Counted from the stretch's first letter, positions 1-13,472 are shown. The stretch: 64,000 bases of DNA from Pyxicephalus adspersus (GCF_032062135.1 NC_092861.1:143792886-143856885); one strand, 5' to 3'. Numbers and translations are program-made. Notes: generated by a model from the letters alone, not told the origin.

Positions 1-105
1 TAGACTATTGTGAAAGAACCTGGGTGATCCAACAAACCCGGAAGAGATATCTAAAAATAATTTAGGTTTTCAATCCTGGCCTTAGAGAGCTTTAATAAAT
101 CAGGT
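1..105 (+). mobile_element. Foldback MITE family A, truncated by the window edge
   Basis: It contains 'gaacctgggtgatccaacaa' and ends 'gctttaataaatcaggtcc'. This is the reverse complement of the right half of the element at 13623-13810, which has 'gctggatcacccaggttc' and 'aataaaccaggc'. The family consists of two long inverted halves. It is non-coding. Confidence 0.6.
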
Positions 106-3100
106 CCTTGATTTCTTCATTAAGACTGGAACCAATGACCATAGTGTTGCAAAGTGCGCCACCCACCATGCAAATATTCACTTTCATAAATCAGGTGGTC
201 TACTTTAAAACAAACCATCACCAATTTTCAACCTACAATGGGTTAACACAAATCACACCTACAGTAGTTGCACAAACCATCAGAATGCAACTCAAATAAA
301 TCGATCGACCCTAAAAAACCACAGCAAACCGGCTATCCGCTATCATCCAGTAACATAAATAAGTATGTTTGCCCATTATACTGTCACATTATTATAAAAG
401 TAATCTTTTTTTTCCTGTAAGAAGATCAAAGGGATTTAGATTGCAAGGGAAAATAGGAATTCATATACGTATTATACAGATGCCGATGACACCGCTGTAG
501 TAAAGACCGAGGAATCTCATGACTTTGCCTTAAACAAGGAGGCATCAGAAAATTGATATCAGTAGTGGGCCTTGCTGCAGCCCGAGACGCTCGGTAACAT
601 AAGACGGTTTAATAAAGAGGACACTCATCCTACAAATGCAGAAGGAAGCCAAATATGTCAGCAGGGAACATCTCTCTGATACAGTTAATCTCTTCCGAGA
701 TGCTAGCCCCTTTTCTAGATGTAAGACAGCTCTAGGAAGCATGTTACTCCTTGTTCTGCTCTCCTAAATAGTAATTCTATGTGGCCTCTATATGTCAACG
801 GGAGGGTGGGGATGCATGCTGGGAATGAATTTTTAAAGCACTAGTATAGATAAGATATTTTACATGTCAGCAAGAAAATTGCCTTTTTCTCATTTATTTT
901 CCTGGCCTTCAACAAATACTTAAATATTAAACATATCGTTGGGGGATCTGCCTGTCTCCCTGCTGTCAACATGGGTATGAGATCTGTTGTCCTACACATG
1001 ATGGACAGGGATTGGGACTCTTTCTAGAATAAGAGAAATTCTGTATATGTGTGTACAGTATGCATATATAGAAGTATATATATTCTGTATTGAAAAATAG
1101 AAATGTATTTTTCATAATCTGTCTTTATAGCAATTGGCTGAAATACCTTTAAAAGAGGGAGCAAGAATGGAAAAGGCAGCAAGAGTAAGCAGATTATTTG
1201 ATGTGGATGCTTCTCCAATGTCCATTTAGCAGGTGACTTAATATTCAAGTTTACATTCCTGGACAAACCTTTTTTTTCTCAGTAGGATCCATTTTTTTAC
1301 TAATATTGTGGCCCCATTGGAAAGAAAATTGGACCAAAAACCACACAGAGGTTCGAGCCATTTTCTACTCTAATAAAAAATATAGTGTCTGGACACATGA
1401 AGGGTTCTTGTGTTGTTCCTAATTTTATAACCTCAGAGGGGTTAATCTCTAAAATAACTTTAAGGTCTTGTAAAAGAATCCTTGCTAAAGTGAAATAAAT
1501 GATGGGCAATAGAAAGAAACCCCCTGTAGTATCAAAATGCCACCCTTACCAACATCATAAGACTCATGCGGCTGGCTCTACCAAATGGCCCCGGGAACTA
1601 GGCTCCATTGAATGGTAAGTCAATTGGCCATAGATGAAGGAACCCCTAGCAACTTTTGAGGGAATCTTGTCATTTCACAGAACTGAGATTAAGAATGGGA
1701 AGCCTAAAGAAACAAACAGTTACTCTGATTTGGTTTGTGATACATATTTCAGGGCAAACTAGCCAAACAAACCTAACATCTACAGTGCTTTAGAGATTTT
1801 ACAAAGAATTTGAATAATTCTTATGACAATACTGAAATCAGACATTAGGAGCAGATAGATAAGATATAGAATAAATAGAAAATGTACTGTAATTTAGAAT
1901 CACCTAAAAACCAAAAGTGTAACTTCTGGATACCGTTCATCTAGAATTCATGAAATGACCAATGGGATGCATCAGATCATCAATTTAGCAGCAGTCAAGG
2001 CTGGATTTTTTACAAGACCACCTAGGCCATGGTCTAGGGTGCCATGGTCACTAAAGGTGGCAATTGTACTGCTATTGTGGTTATAGTATAATCATAATAA
2101 TGCATATATTAATCCTTATAATGCATAAAAGTGTTTAGCATAGGGATACTCTGTCCACAGCCATCATGGCTCCCGCCATTGACCTTCCACTATCATTATG
2201 ACTGCATATTCACCCATCGAGCACAAGCTAGGCCTATGGGAGAAAAAAAGTACAAATCCAACCCTGCGTGCAATGTTTGTCTGATTTTAAAAAATATACC
2301 GTACATGTTGTATCCTCTTTATATCGAGTTACATGCACAGCATAGAGAATGGAGATTTCTTTTGAAGTGACGGGGAACAGCTATCTATTCCAGAATACTT
2401 ATGTACTGTATGTGAAACCTGTGCAATCACAGTGGGGGTTTGGTCTAGCTGACAACTGTTGGGTTAATAATCTTAGGATGTTCTCGCTCCTCTGCTCACT
2501 TACATGGATTAAAGAGCAATTCCAAGACACCAGTGAAACCCATCTGTGATATATCATTGTGTGCCAGCAAACAACACAGCTGTGTTAAAGTCAGGGGGTT
2601 CAGACAATATATTAGAGATTAGAGTTCTCCAAAGGTGCCCATACGGGGTCACTGGCAGTACACTAACTTCCTGCATGCAAGCACTGGGGGTTTAAATCTG
2701 ATTTGATGGGAGCACTCAAACAGCACAGCTGACAGTCTTACAAAACATCTGGTTGGCTATTATTACTAGCTAAAACTAAATATTAGGCAGATTAATTTAT
2801 AACTCAATCATGCATTAACTAATAAATCATGAAATTTATCTATACAGGCAGTATAAGTACCCAAATCTGACCTGGCCTCAGCCTTGTAATTCCTGTCTTG
2901 CAGGCCCCAGTCTAGGGTAAGGAGAGGAAGAACAATAAATCTATCTTTAGAGATAGAAAAAAGTGGAGTGACTGAGAGATGAGTTCATCACTATACTGCT
3001 TCTCCTTCACTGTCCAATCACAGGCCAGGGATGATGTTGGCCAGCCCAGAGGACTGAGGACATCTAGTGATGATATTAATTACTGCAGAAGACAGCTGTG

Positions 3101-3439
3101 GATGTCACTTGAATATCGCATCAAATTTTGCTATTTTATTTTTTCAAGGGCTACTTATCTATTTGTAGGATAATATATCATGGATTTTTTTTAAAAAGAC
3201 CCCCTCCCAGCATAATAAATCTTGTATTTCAAAAAGCTGCAGGGCAGGGTGTAGGGTTGCTACCATTTCTAGGGATTTCTTGTTTACAGTGGAAATTCAG
3301 GAGGCTTTCTGCTACACCAGTAAAAAAAATCAGTCCTTCTTTCTCTCTCCTTCTATCATGTCAGCTTCTTTCTTCATTTTATTAAATGCCAGTGTTGTTG
3401 CCTTATTTATTGGTAAGCCATAATCTATTTTAATTCCTC

Positions 3440-3980
3440 AGGGTGTAGCCGGATCCCCGGGCTGCAGGACATCTCATATGTTGTAAAAGTGATGATGGTG
3501 TAATATATAACGCACTGATAATCGACACCGGCTTTGCTGTAACTAAATCCGCGCAACAATGCATTTTCAGGCCTCTGAGAGAGGCCCGGCTACTGGGAAA
3601 CCCCCCATGATTCCACCCTCATTTTCTTTTGTAATGCCATCATAGTCCAAAGAAGTGACATTCTATCCGTCTTACACCTTGCGCATCTGTTCCCAAGCTA
3701 ATAGTTTTTATGATTAATGGAAGGTTTATTAGCGATATTACATTACTGATAGCACTGCCTAAATCAAGTTATCTGTGCCCTATGCATGCAGCTGAGAGTG
3801 GTCAGCCAGCACGGTACACGTATCTCCCATCAGCCCCAGAGATAAAGCATCGATCACGTATTCATCCCGTGCTATCCCGTCCTTATTGTTCTAAAGAGGC
3901 TAATACGTCGCAGGCGTGTTTCAGGTCAATGCAATACTCTGCATTATAATTACTTTCTGAAATTGCGTGATTGTTTCAAT
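3440..3980. promoter_or_regulatory. Candidate conserved non-coding block
   Basis: Low-repeat sequence with about a dozen CpGs and mixed composition between AT-rich flanks. It contains TATGCATGCA-type and ATTGCGTGATTG words. A 79-codon plus-strand open frame (3710-3949) resembles no protein known to me. Conservation is untested. Confidence 0.25.
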
Positions 3981-4511
3981 ATCAATACCTGCCATGAAAT
4001 GCCATCAAATTGTATTTTAATCAGATTCAGAACAATACTACGGGGGAAAGCAGCTATTATAGAATACATCCTGAAGGGTTTTTTTTTTTACCTTGCCATG
4101 ATCTAATCTGAACCTTTGTGTTTTTGTGTTCCTTTTATTTATGTGGCAGTATTGTTTGTTTTGTTGTTGTTTTTTTTTCAATCTTGCTCAATCATTTGCG
4201 ATTACTTTTACAGCGTGTTTTGGTTGATGATATGTTTTTCTACAAACATTTGTAATTTAATGGATTGGTAAATTCTATATGAATGAAAAAGGTCATGGAA
4301 TCTTTGTATTTATTTCTTTTATAAGGATGAGTGTTCAAGATGAATTTCAGGTCCTGATTTTTCTAATTTGTTTTATCTGGCATGGGTATCTGGACCACAA
4401 GAGTGGCATATTAAAATTACAAATTCATTGACAAGTTAATGGGTTGACATATATTTCAAGGGTACATTCAGCTGTTTGCCTGGTTTTCAGCTTCAAGTTT
4501 ATGGCTTAGAT

Positions 4512-4612
4512 CAGTGTTTCTCAACCTTTTTAACATTGGGCAACCCCTTGAAATAAATATGGTAGGGAACCCCTGCTATAGTTACTATATCCACAGCTCA
4601 CAGTAAACACTG
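4512..4612 (-). mobile_element. hAT-like MITE, internally deleted copy with 8-bp target-site duplication
   Basis: The element starts CAGTGTTTCTCAACC and ends AAACACTG, giving terminal inverted repeats. It is flanked by a perfect 8-bp direct repeat, gcttagat, at 4504-4511 and 4613-4620. Eight-bp duplications and CAGTG-type ends are typical of the hAT superfamily. The interior (ccctgctatagttactat, then ccacagctcacagta) is the reverse complement of the right half of the copies at 13204 and 56084. This copy has therefore lost about 170 bp of the middle and left part. It has no coding capacity. Confidence 0.85.
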
Positions 4613-6779
4613 GCTTAGATTGTTCACAGGGAGGTTGGGTTAAGGGATAAAGACTAGGACAAATGACATCTAGATCTGCATGGTGAGATATCCCAAGATG
4701 CTGCTGCCCCTGACTACTAGTGGCATATGATTTGGAATATGATTTGGTGATTAAATTCTTGTATTACTCCCTGTTCTCCTTGCTGGAGAGAAAGCTGACC
4801 TGCAATGAAGGATCTCTCTGCTCCTGCTTCATAAATTCTATAAAGCTGTTCTTTCCATAAGTTTCTTATTGTCACTTGATCAATTCCCTACCATCCATTA
4901 GATTTTCAGTCTTGAAGATTAGTAGCCTGGGTAAGAGGAAGCAAATCCCTGTCCCTATGATGGCTATTTCCACGCATTACCAATTTGTCCAACTACACAC
5001 AGAGGAACAAGATATTCTAGGTCAACCAGTCAGTAATGGGAAAAAGTTCAGCTGCAGGGAGACCACAGGCTATGGAGACTGGGCCTTTGCCTTCCACACT
5101 ATGAGCCCTCCATAAAAGAAAAAAAAAATATGCTTTGATTGTTTACAGCATCCATGTAAAAGTCTGTCTCTATCATTCCATGTTACATACATGAAGTAAA
5201 TACCATCAGCTTGCTATATGTGCTTCAATGACCTCTTCAGCTGTGTAAATTGACTTGCTGCTTTCTTAGAGCCTTCTCTTTTTACAAGCCTCTGAACCTG
5301 TGGGGAAGAATTCTCTGCTCAGCCGCTCATATATCACTACATTGTAATGTAATTCAGTTGTAGTTGTTTTCCAATTCAGTGTTCAATATATACACCCTGA
5401 ATCCCCACGTGAAAGATGCACAGCCTGTGATATTATGAAAGAGCATGTCTTCATGTGACTAGCACTCAATAAGCTCCTGCACTAACCCATATTTTCTTGT
5501 AAGATGTGTTAGTTTCAACTGTTGCAATAAGGATAGCTATTCCTGCAATTTTTCACAGCCTCAAAGCGTGTCCGCTGCAATAATTGAGTAGTGTACAGGT
5601 GTGCTTTGTGAAACAACAAAATCTTGGGTCTCACTGTTTGAAAATGCATTGCAATAGAAACATTTCTGGCACTTGAGATCATTCATAAATGAAGACAAAT
5701 AAAGGGAGGTATCGTTGTAAAAAGTTGATCAGCCAACAATATGGTAATGCAGGGATTTCAGCTAACCATACACCTTCTTCTTAGTTACCAAATTTCTATG
5801 AACAGGTTCTTATATATGTTATGGTCATTGACCATTGGTCTAAAAAACCCAAATTCCTTAGATAGGGAAAGAGGGATTAGGGTTCCGAGTTTTGTTCAGC
5901 AGGTCAAACCCTTTCTGTTCTCTTTACCCATCCATTGACTACAAAGTAGGATGGGTGTCCTCAGTGGCTGACAGAGATTAGATCATAGAGTGGACCATAT
6001 CCACTATGAGAGATCTGCTTCCAACATACATGGTCAGCTCTAGTCTTTAGGCAAAAGCATCCAAATATCCTTAAAATCCAGAGTTCTTGGTTATGGAAAA
6101 AGCAACCTGTTGGTGGAAACAGAAGTGGTGGAAGCCGGTGGGAATAGAAGTAGTGGAAGTTTAGTTCTACCTGTTATTTTAAACAGCAAGGAGCTGTTGT
6201 AGCAACCAGGTTGACTGGTTGATAGTTGCATGGTAGGTATGCCATGTAAAAGAATGATGTACAGTAGATATTATTCATTTACCTGGTCATGCTCCCATTG
6301 ACCAATGAATGGCCACCTTAACCAGTATTCTTCTTTTTTTTTTTTTAGTTTGGTTTGGAAGAAGCTGTAGGTGGCTGGTGGCCCCTTTATTGTGACCTAA
6401 CTTTTTATTAACCACCCAAAAACAACCGGGTGGTTACTGAAAAGTGGTAGATGGTGCACCCAGCTAAACGGGGCTGGGGAGAACACTGTTAACTTTGGAG
6501 ATTGACTTTGTGATTGTATGCATTTTTAAATGAAACCAGGCTTCATCTATTTTCTATATTCTATACATTCAAACACATACTGTTAGGTCTATTTAGATTT
6601 CATCCATAGGGACATCAGACTGTAAATTCCTTCTGAATCTAATGGGAATAATCTATGTCCTAAGTAAAGACCTTATATCAGTGAATAAAAAATCAGAATA
6701 AAATATCAGTGAATAAAATAAGTAAAATAACGATGTAAGAGAAAAGGAGGTGAATGTGTTTTGCACATCTCTAACTGGC

Positions 6780-7130
6780 GATTCATCCAAGGAAAACATG
6801 GTGTGTGACTGGCTGCAGAAGTCAAATTGAGAGACTAACCGTCAATGGCTCAATGATTAACATCCTCTTGTTTTCCACTGTAAGAGGCCAGTCTATAATC
6901 CGAGGCACTAACACACACATAGACCTGGGATATATTGAACTGTAATTAACTGCTCCAGTGAACCATAATTAAGGTCTATAATTCAGACCTTTTCTGCTTT
7001 CATCATTACATCACATGAGACATCTCCAATGAAGAGTAATCGGGTGGAGTTTAGGTAATCCTAGGCAAAGCGTGAACAGTGTAATGCAGCACATTGGTGC
7101 CTATATGGCTTAATTATAAATATCCATAAC
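6780..7130. promoter_or_regulatory. Candidate conserved non-coding block
   Basis: Unique sequence with TAATTA/TTAATT words at about 6944, 6966 and 7110, CCATAATTAAGG in the middle, and no repeat features. This homeodomain-rich composition is typical of developmental enhancers. It is a compositional guess only. Confidence 0.25.
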
Positions 7131-7799
7131 CTAATTTTTTTCAGTATTCACTCATACATAGAATGTGGGTATTTAGTACATTTTATAGTAAAGAAGCTGC
7201 TGCCTGGGGATTTTTAGTTCATTAAGTACAGACTATATTTTTTCCATTGTGGATTTCTCAGTTTACCTAGTGATAACTACTTTTTAGCCACCCAGACATA
7301 CTCAGGTTAACCAGTGAAGATACGTTTGTGCCCACTGGTGCTAATTTGTTTTTGTCCACCTGAGCTTTGCTTATGTTTTGCACACCTGGTCTTACACTGT
7401 TAATCTATTGCAGACTATGTGCACCCACAAAGGTTTACTAAACTTGTCCAGCAAAGAAAGTGTAACCTACGGTGAGTTACTAAACTTGTCCAGTGCAAAC
7501 TGAATCTTGCTCACCTGAATTTCCACAATTTGGCCACTGCAGACGACAGTTAGCCTACTTGTGCACCATTTCATTCCTTTTACAAGGACTTCTACAGACC
7601 CTTCAAATACAGGCTTGAGATGTTTACACTTTCTGTTATCTCTCGTAAAATGGACCCCACATTACAACAGGCTGGGCTTCCTTGGGTCGAGATGACCTGA
7701 TGAAACCAGAATAAGCCAAATCATTGCCTATTCTGATGTCCCAGATATGTTTTCTACAAGAAGCACTTCACTGTAAACTCATCACCAAAGGAATACAGA

Positions 7800-7808
7800 T
7801 GACCTTAA
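7800..7808 (-). promoter_or_regulatory. ERR response-element-like word TTAAGGTCA
   Basis: TGACCTTAA on the plus strand fits TNAAGGTCA on the minus strand. A chance match is likely at this length. It is noted because the host gene encodes an ERR. Confidence 0.15.
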
Positions 7809-7999
7809 ACATCCACCACAATTCTATGAACTCTCTAATCCAATTTTTTTTAAACATAAATCATTTCATATCAGGGCCTATAGAAACTACATTCATGCAA
7901 AAAAGGGTTCTGCTGTATCTCTTCATACCTTTACAAAGGAGAGCAATCCTTTTTACCTCCCATTACGGTATTTATCTAAACAAAATTACAGAATGAATC

Positions 8000-8270
8000 A
8001 CAATAATGAGATATTAGTAATGCTCACAGCAAGCCGTTGTGAGCGGCAGTATTGAAACGTCTTGCGGAAATCAGCCTCCGGACTATACAAAGGGAAATGC
8101 ATTGTTTCTCACACGTCGCGTTTGGCAGTCGGCCAAGCCATTAGCAAGTTTAACTCTGAACTGAATGTATTTGGATTCTGAGGGATAAGTGTTGCACTTA
8201 ACATTGGGTGAAGACTTTGAAAATTCCTGAAGAAGCGCAAGGCATAATTTATCCAGTGAGATCCATGACA
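8000..8270. promoter_or_regulatory. Candidate conserved non-coding block
   Basis: CpG-retaining unique sequence (cacgtcgcgtttggcagtcg at 8111-8130) in AT-rich surroundings. Overlapping minus-strand open frames of 62 and 101 codons have no recognisable product. Confidence 0.2.
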
Positions 8271-9739
8271 TGTCAAAGTATGTGTTGGAGAAGAGCAGCG
8301 GATGCGATGAGCCTTACATAAAAACATAAGAAGTGGTGGGGGGGAGAAAAGCCACAGTACGCATTTGGATTGTAAATATTTTACGCTCATGTCAGGAGAT
8401 GGCAAAAAAATCAAGCGCAGGAATCTTGATTTTGGTAAGAGAATAATGGGCTGGTGCTTTTTCTAAAAAGAGTGCTGAGTCTGGTTTAGACCTTCAACAA
8501 AAGAGCAAGACTGAGATTGTCTTGTTAGACAAGCATAGGTGCCAACAATTTAAAATAATTTCTATAACTGTTCAAGCCTAAGAGTAAAAAATATATTGCT
8601 GACCCAATTACTGTATTGCTGTCCCAAAAAAAACACTCAACAATGCAACATTTTGACCCAAATTGAGTTGTTTTTAGAGAAAAAACAGCATGTAAAGCAA
8701 TTGGTGGATTCAAAGTATTCTTCACAACCTAACAATTTCACTTCTAAAGCTTCTGGTTCTTTGTAAACGGTGAGCTCAATGACTAACATGGAGTCTCTGA
8801 AAGATGAGAACAAGTTCCAGTAATGCAGAACACAGGGCAGAGCGTTTGTCTGGTGTGCTACACTACTAGAGCCTTGCTTGAATATAAAATGACTGTTATC
8901 AGTTTGCATTGTTCTTAGTTTTCTCCACTGGACTACAGCATATGATAGTTTATAGAAAAAAATGTATCAAGGGTTATTTTGTAGTCTTGTTAAGAGGCCA
9001 TCACAGCCAACAGTGGGCCCCTGTGCAGAAGGAACTTGTACCAGCTCCCTTGCTAAACTGACTTGGGGCAACTTTTGGGCCCCTGAGGATCCAGAGCTCA
9101 CATGCAGCAGCACACTTTCCACGTCTCTATGTCCGCTCCTAAAGTTTACTTCCTAGAATGACGACCAGAGGTTTTTAAAACAAGAAAATTCTGACTCTGA
9201 TCAGATTCAGTGGGGTCACTTGAAAAATCAGTCTAGATTTCGAAATTCTGAGTCAGAACCAGTTTAAAGAGCCTTACTATACCTGTCATTGACTTCTCAG
9301 CCAACCTGGCCACTAGACAATGACTGTTTCCACTGTTTGGTGGCCAGATAGCCCTACTGTACTTTGCAAATAGCTCCAAGTCCCAATCCAAGATCAGGAT
9401 AGCATAGACCCAAGTTGAAGTTGTCTGACCACCACTAGGGACAATGCTGCTCCCCCCACTAGAACAGGAGGCATTACTGGCAAGGTCAGCAGGCAAAAAG
9501 CATAAACCCAGAAAAAGTAAACTAATGCAGCCACTGCATCTACAGAATGAAATAAAATATAAGATTTATATAAGATGCATTGGACTATGGGGCATATCAC
9601 TTACCAGATTGTAATGTGAAAGGGGGCAATACTCCCTGACACGTTACATTTTGTACTTTATTTGTCTTTTTACTCTCCAGGCACACCAGAGTGTTTTATT
9701 ATTTTATTATTTACATTAGCATTGATTTTTCAGTTGTTT

Positions 9740-10220
9740 AATGCGCTTAAACCAAGTTTTCTTCCCAGGGAGAGGCAGCGGTGCAGCCGACTTAGAGACA
9801 TTTCATTAGGACGAGTACTGCAGCAAGTTAGATATGAATTTCCATTTCCTGGAAAGATTAGGACGATTTATGTCAACTATCATTCACTGTAGTGTGTAGT
9901 TTTAGACTGACTGAAGCAGATGAGGTTCTTTTATAGGAAACCGAGCGTACAATTTAAAATGGAATAGATCATGGCCACCGGCCCTTTGTTTGTGGCGTAA
10001 TAAGTTAATTTTAAACAATGTGTTTAATGCGGACGACGTTTAAGGTGCCATGCTAATTTATGTCGCCGCCATTGTGCGCTTTGTCTGCATTTTCATTGTT
10101 ATTTTGCAGCTCTTTAGGGCGAGATGCGCCGCTTTATTGTTAATTGCATTAAAAATTAAATGAGGCAAATCAATTACTGTTCTCGGTGACTCTTGCACAT
10201 ATCTCCAAGACACAGTTTTT
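9740..10220. promoter_or_regulatory. Strongest candidate conserved non-coding element (enhancer-like)
   Basis: At least 14 CpGs lie between 9977 and 10131, with a YY1-like ccgccattg at 10066-10074. They are followed by a homeodomain-rich stretch at 10139-10178 with TTAATTGCATTA, AAATTAAATG and CAATTA. There is no repeat, no open frame beyond 76 codons and no splice-like edges. Dense CpG in AT-rich intronic DNA suggests purifying selection or an unmethylated regulatory state. Conservation is untested. Confidence 0.4.
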
Positions 10221-11289
10221 TACTGTTTCAATTAAACAGAGAGGTGGGTCTATTGTTCTACCCAACACACAGTTCAGAAGTTGGTGTCACTTCTGTCAGA
10301 GACTCAGCACTGGAACTCAATTAATACATTCTGATTGTCACACAAAACACTAATGCTGGATGTGGCTTCTATAGTACCAGGATTTTTTATTGGAGAGAAA
10401 ATGTTTCATTGAGTAATAGAAAGAGAAAGATTTAAAGAAAAAACAGTCATATTGTTGCTTATTAAATATTATAAATATTAGTCTTAAAGCAATTATTGTT
10501 AAGACGTAATAGCCAAGTTATGTTTTACTACATTCTTGCTGAGTATGTCCTTCCAAACAGTAACCTAGAATGGGACTGTGCAGGGGTTTTCCTGTAATAA
10601 AGACCAATCTCTGCTGCTCTCTCTGCTTGTCCAGGGTGACTGGTCTTGTATCCACCTCTTCTTGTTTTATAAACACAATGGGGGTTCGGCATTTGTAAGC
10701 AGATAGGCAGCCCTTCTATTTATTGATTCTGCCGATATACGCACAATAGAGCAAGTGCACGTGATTTCTGATTGATCCAAGCATAGGAAGCTTGCATCTA
10801 TGATCAATATATTTATCATTTATACATATGCTTATCTATCTATAATATTTGTCTGAAAAATTAAACTTAAGAATCTGATCATTGATCTGGAAGTATTTTT
10901 CCATTGCCACACATGGCATGATCCACTGCAAGGCGTATTATACTGTATTTAGAGTGATTAACATAATAGGCTTAACGCAGATGATACTAGAAACTCGTCA
11001 CTTGCAAATATATGTAAAATGGCATTCTTCTACAATATTCAGTGTCAATATTAATTTCTATAATATTAATAAGTGAATTATTTGAGAAACCTAAAATGAG
11101 CCCAAGATGAACATGTGTGACCAGGTGAAAATCTTGCATCTGTACAGCTGTCATCCATGGTCATTAACAAATCCGCCATGGCAGATCACCAAATTTTAAC
11201 CACTAACCTCTTTCCTCTGGCATGGCACCCAGTCTTCTGCTGGATGTTAATTTTAAGGCCCAGAGATAAAACTACCTGGCCTAAGTTCC

Positions 11290-11700
11290 CAGTAAAATTA
11301 TGCCGCCATTAAACCATGGCATCGGATAGACGCTTAGCCTCTTACAGCCTCGTCATAAATTCTCTCGTTTAACCAAGCAAAGCTGAAAAAACACAGAGTG
11401 AAGCATGACTTCTCTCGGTTTCACTAAATGCTCAATGTAGCTGTCACTTTATTCTGTGTACACCGCATTCCGCTACAGACCAACTTAATAAAGGCACTGT
11501 CACTCGGATAGCTTTTCATCTTCCCAGATTCCTTCTTCTTTCCCAGATAAGGCTGCCGAGCTCAATATCTGTGAATTAGCTCATAGTAGGCTTTATTCTG
11601 AGCTTTTGGTAAAGAGAAGGTCCATTTTATGAGTGTGAGAAAGAGATCGTGTAAAGTGATGAATGAATCAGGTATCAAATTCTTCAATTACTTGGGAAGC
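11290..11700. promoter_or_regulatory. Candidate conserved non-coding block
   Basis: Unique, CpG-retaining sequence (gcatcggatagacgc, ctcgtcataaattctctcg, caccgcattccgc). No repeats and no open frame of 60 codons or more. Confidence 0.3.
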
Positions 11701-12410
11701 TAGAAGGGAAGGGAAACTTTTTTTGGTTGTCATTGTGGATTGAGCAGCTGCTTACTTTTAGACCTTCTTTGTAATCTTCTCGTTTTAATAAGGCAAGGAA
11801 GTTAAATAATGTTTTTTCTTGCAGTGACAGTTTTTTAATTTCACTTTTGATGTACTCTATTCCTTTTTACCTATGTAATGTGTCTGTGTTTTACATAACT
11901 GTATCCTCTTAATATATATTTGAAGTTGAAATCTTTGGCATTCCATGCATCATTATAACTGATCATGACGTTGGAGGATGCAGAAAGCACCTTTTATTGG
12001 TTTGCATAACCAAAGTGTTTTGGAAGCATTTTGGCATACCATTGGGGCCCACGTGCTATGCTTATTTTACCAAATTCTGGCCTGCTTGGTTATGCATTAT
12101 TAGGTAAATGAAGACCCAAAAAATCATAGTTCACAGATGTACCACCTTTGCAGGAAACCCCCAAAGAAAACAAAGTAAATACGGTGATCAATCACGAAGG
12201 TCAGATAATATGGGCATAGAGATCCAACAAGTTCATCCTAAAATGCCTATCCAATGCCAGCTCATGTGAACAGGATAATGTTAATAATGGACTGTATGGC
12301 AGAGAAAAAACAAAAAACAAGGTACAAAGGACCCAGTGCATTAAATGTGGCAACAAATTTTATTATAACAAGGGTAAAATGCATTGGGACTTGTATTTGA
12401 AATGGCAAGC

Positions 12411-12560
12411 ATATTATTATTATTATTATTATTAATAATAAACAGGATTTATATAGCACCAACATATTACGCAGTGCTGTACAATAAATAGGGGCATATC
12501 AAAGCCATAAAGATGGATTGTAGCCCACAGTCATCAGTGGCCAGGGGTAAGGCTGTTTGG
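12411..12560 (-). mobile_element. AAT-tailed LINE/SINE 3' end, reverse-oriented copy
   Basis: An (ATT)n run at 12411-12433 is followed by 'aacaggatttatatagcacc', 'aacatattacgcag' and 'tgctgtacaat'. This is the reverse complement of the tail of the element at 47455-47612. The far boundary is uncertain. Confidence 0.6.
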
Positions 12561-13203
12561 ACTGCAGAGTTACAGAGGTGGTGCAGATCACTGCTCCAGG
12601 TCTCTGACGTGTGTGATTAGGCCCAGCACTGGCCACAAAGGACTGTGCTTTACAAACCATATCTATGGCTTTTTTGCATTTTGGTATTCATTCTACTAAA
12701 GTTTATGCTGTATTTCATGCACCCGGTTTTGCCCCGTTTTCTGCTTTTTCATAACATAGGAAATTGACCTGCTCCTAATTTTTCTTCCAACTATGATAGA
12801 CTGGTAAAGCACATGAAAGACCTCAAAAATAGATCCTTTGAAGTTATTAAAATTCTATTGAAGTTATCATGTGCTGTGATGAATTCTTTACGGATAAACA
12901 CCATGCACAAAGCAAGTTTGCATGTTTTCACAACAATCTCTTTATCACGTGTTTACAGTTGACATTTCCATTTTTGCATTGTTGGTGTTCAACATACACA
13001 AAGCTTTCCATATCTGGGTGTTAACAAACCAATGTAGATTTGTGTTTTCAGGTGAAAGGTAAAGTGTGTTTTTCTGTGTTTTGTATGAATTGATAGACAG
13101 ATAATGAAGATGCAAACATCAAAAATGTTCTAAATGCAAGGAGTATAATTAGTTGAATTTTCTTTCTTAGCCTTTTACAGTGTACTGTGCAGTTTGTACA
13201 ATA

Positions 13204-13472
13204 CAGTTTCTCCACTTGGGTTTCTCCAGAGGTCATTGGGAGTTCCTTGAGCAATAAGCAATTTGTACATCTCAGGCAGTGACATCAATGATCTTTTTAG
13301 CCATCTATAAAGGTGAAATTCTTCCCAATGTCCAGCAATGTAAGAGGAATTCTTCACACTGACCACCACACTAATATACTGTGAGCTGTGAATATAGTAA
13401 TTATCGCAGGGGTTTCTTGAAGACATGAAAGTTAGTTTAAGGTTTCCCCATAATCAAAAAGTTGAGAAACAC
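13204..13472 (+). mobile_element. hAT-like MITE, near full length
   Basis: The copy is about 270 bp and aligns along its length with 56084-56365. Shared blocks include the stretch around 'ccagcaatgtaa', 'gaccaccacactaatata', and 'ctgtgagctgtg' followed by 'atatagtaattat'. It ends in 'gttgagaaacac', the complement of the family's left end. The left end has diverged and no clear target-site duplication remains. Short open frames over it have no known product. Confidence 0.8.

Noticed and set aside
1340..1365. 'ggttcgagcc' resembling a tRNA T-loop (B box)
   Set aside because: No cloverleaf arms or A box could be placed around it.
3451..3469. Vector contamination as the explanation for the polylinker-like string
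   Set aside because: Only 19 bases match a generic polylinker and both flanks depart immediately; kept as a low-interest finding instead.
8109..8414. 101-codon minus-strand open frame
   Set aside because: No domain, start context or splice sites; overlaps another open frame in the same region.
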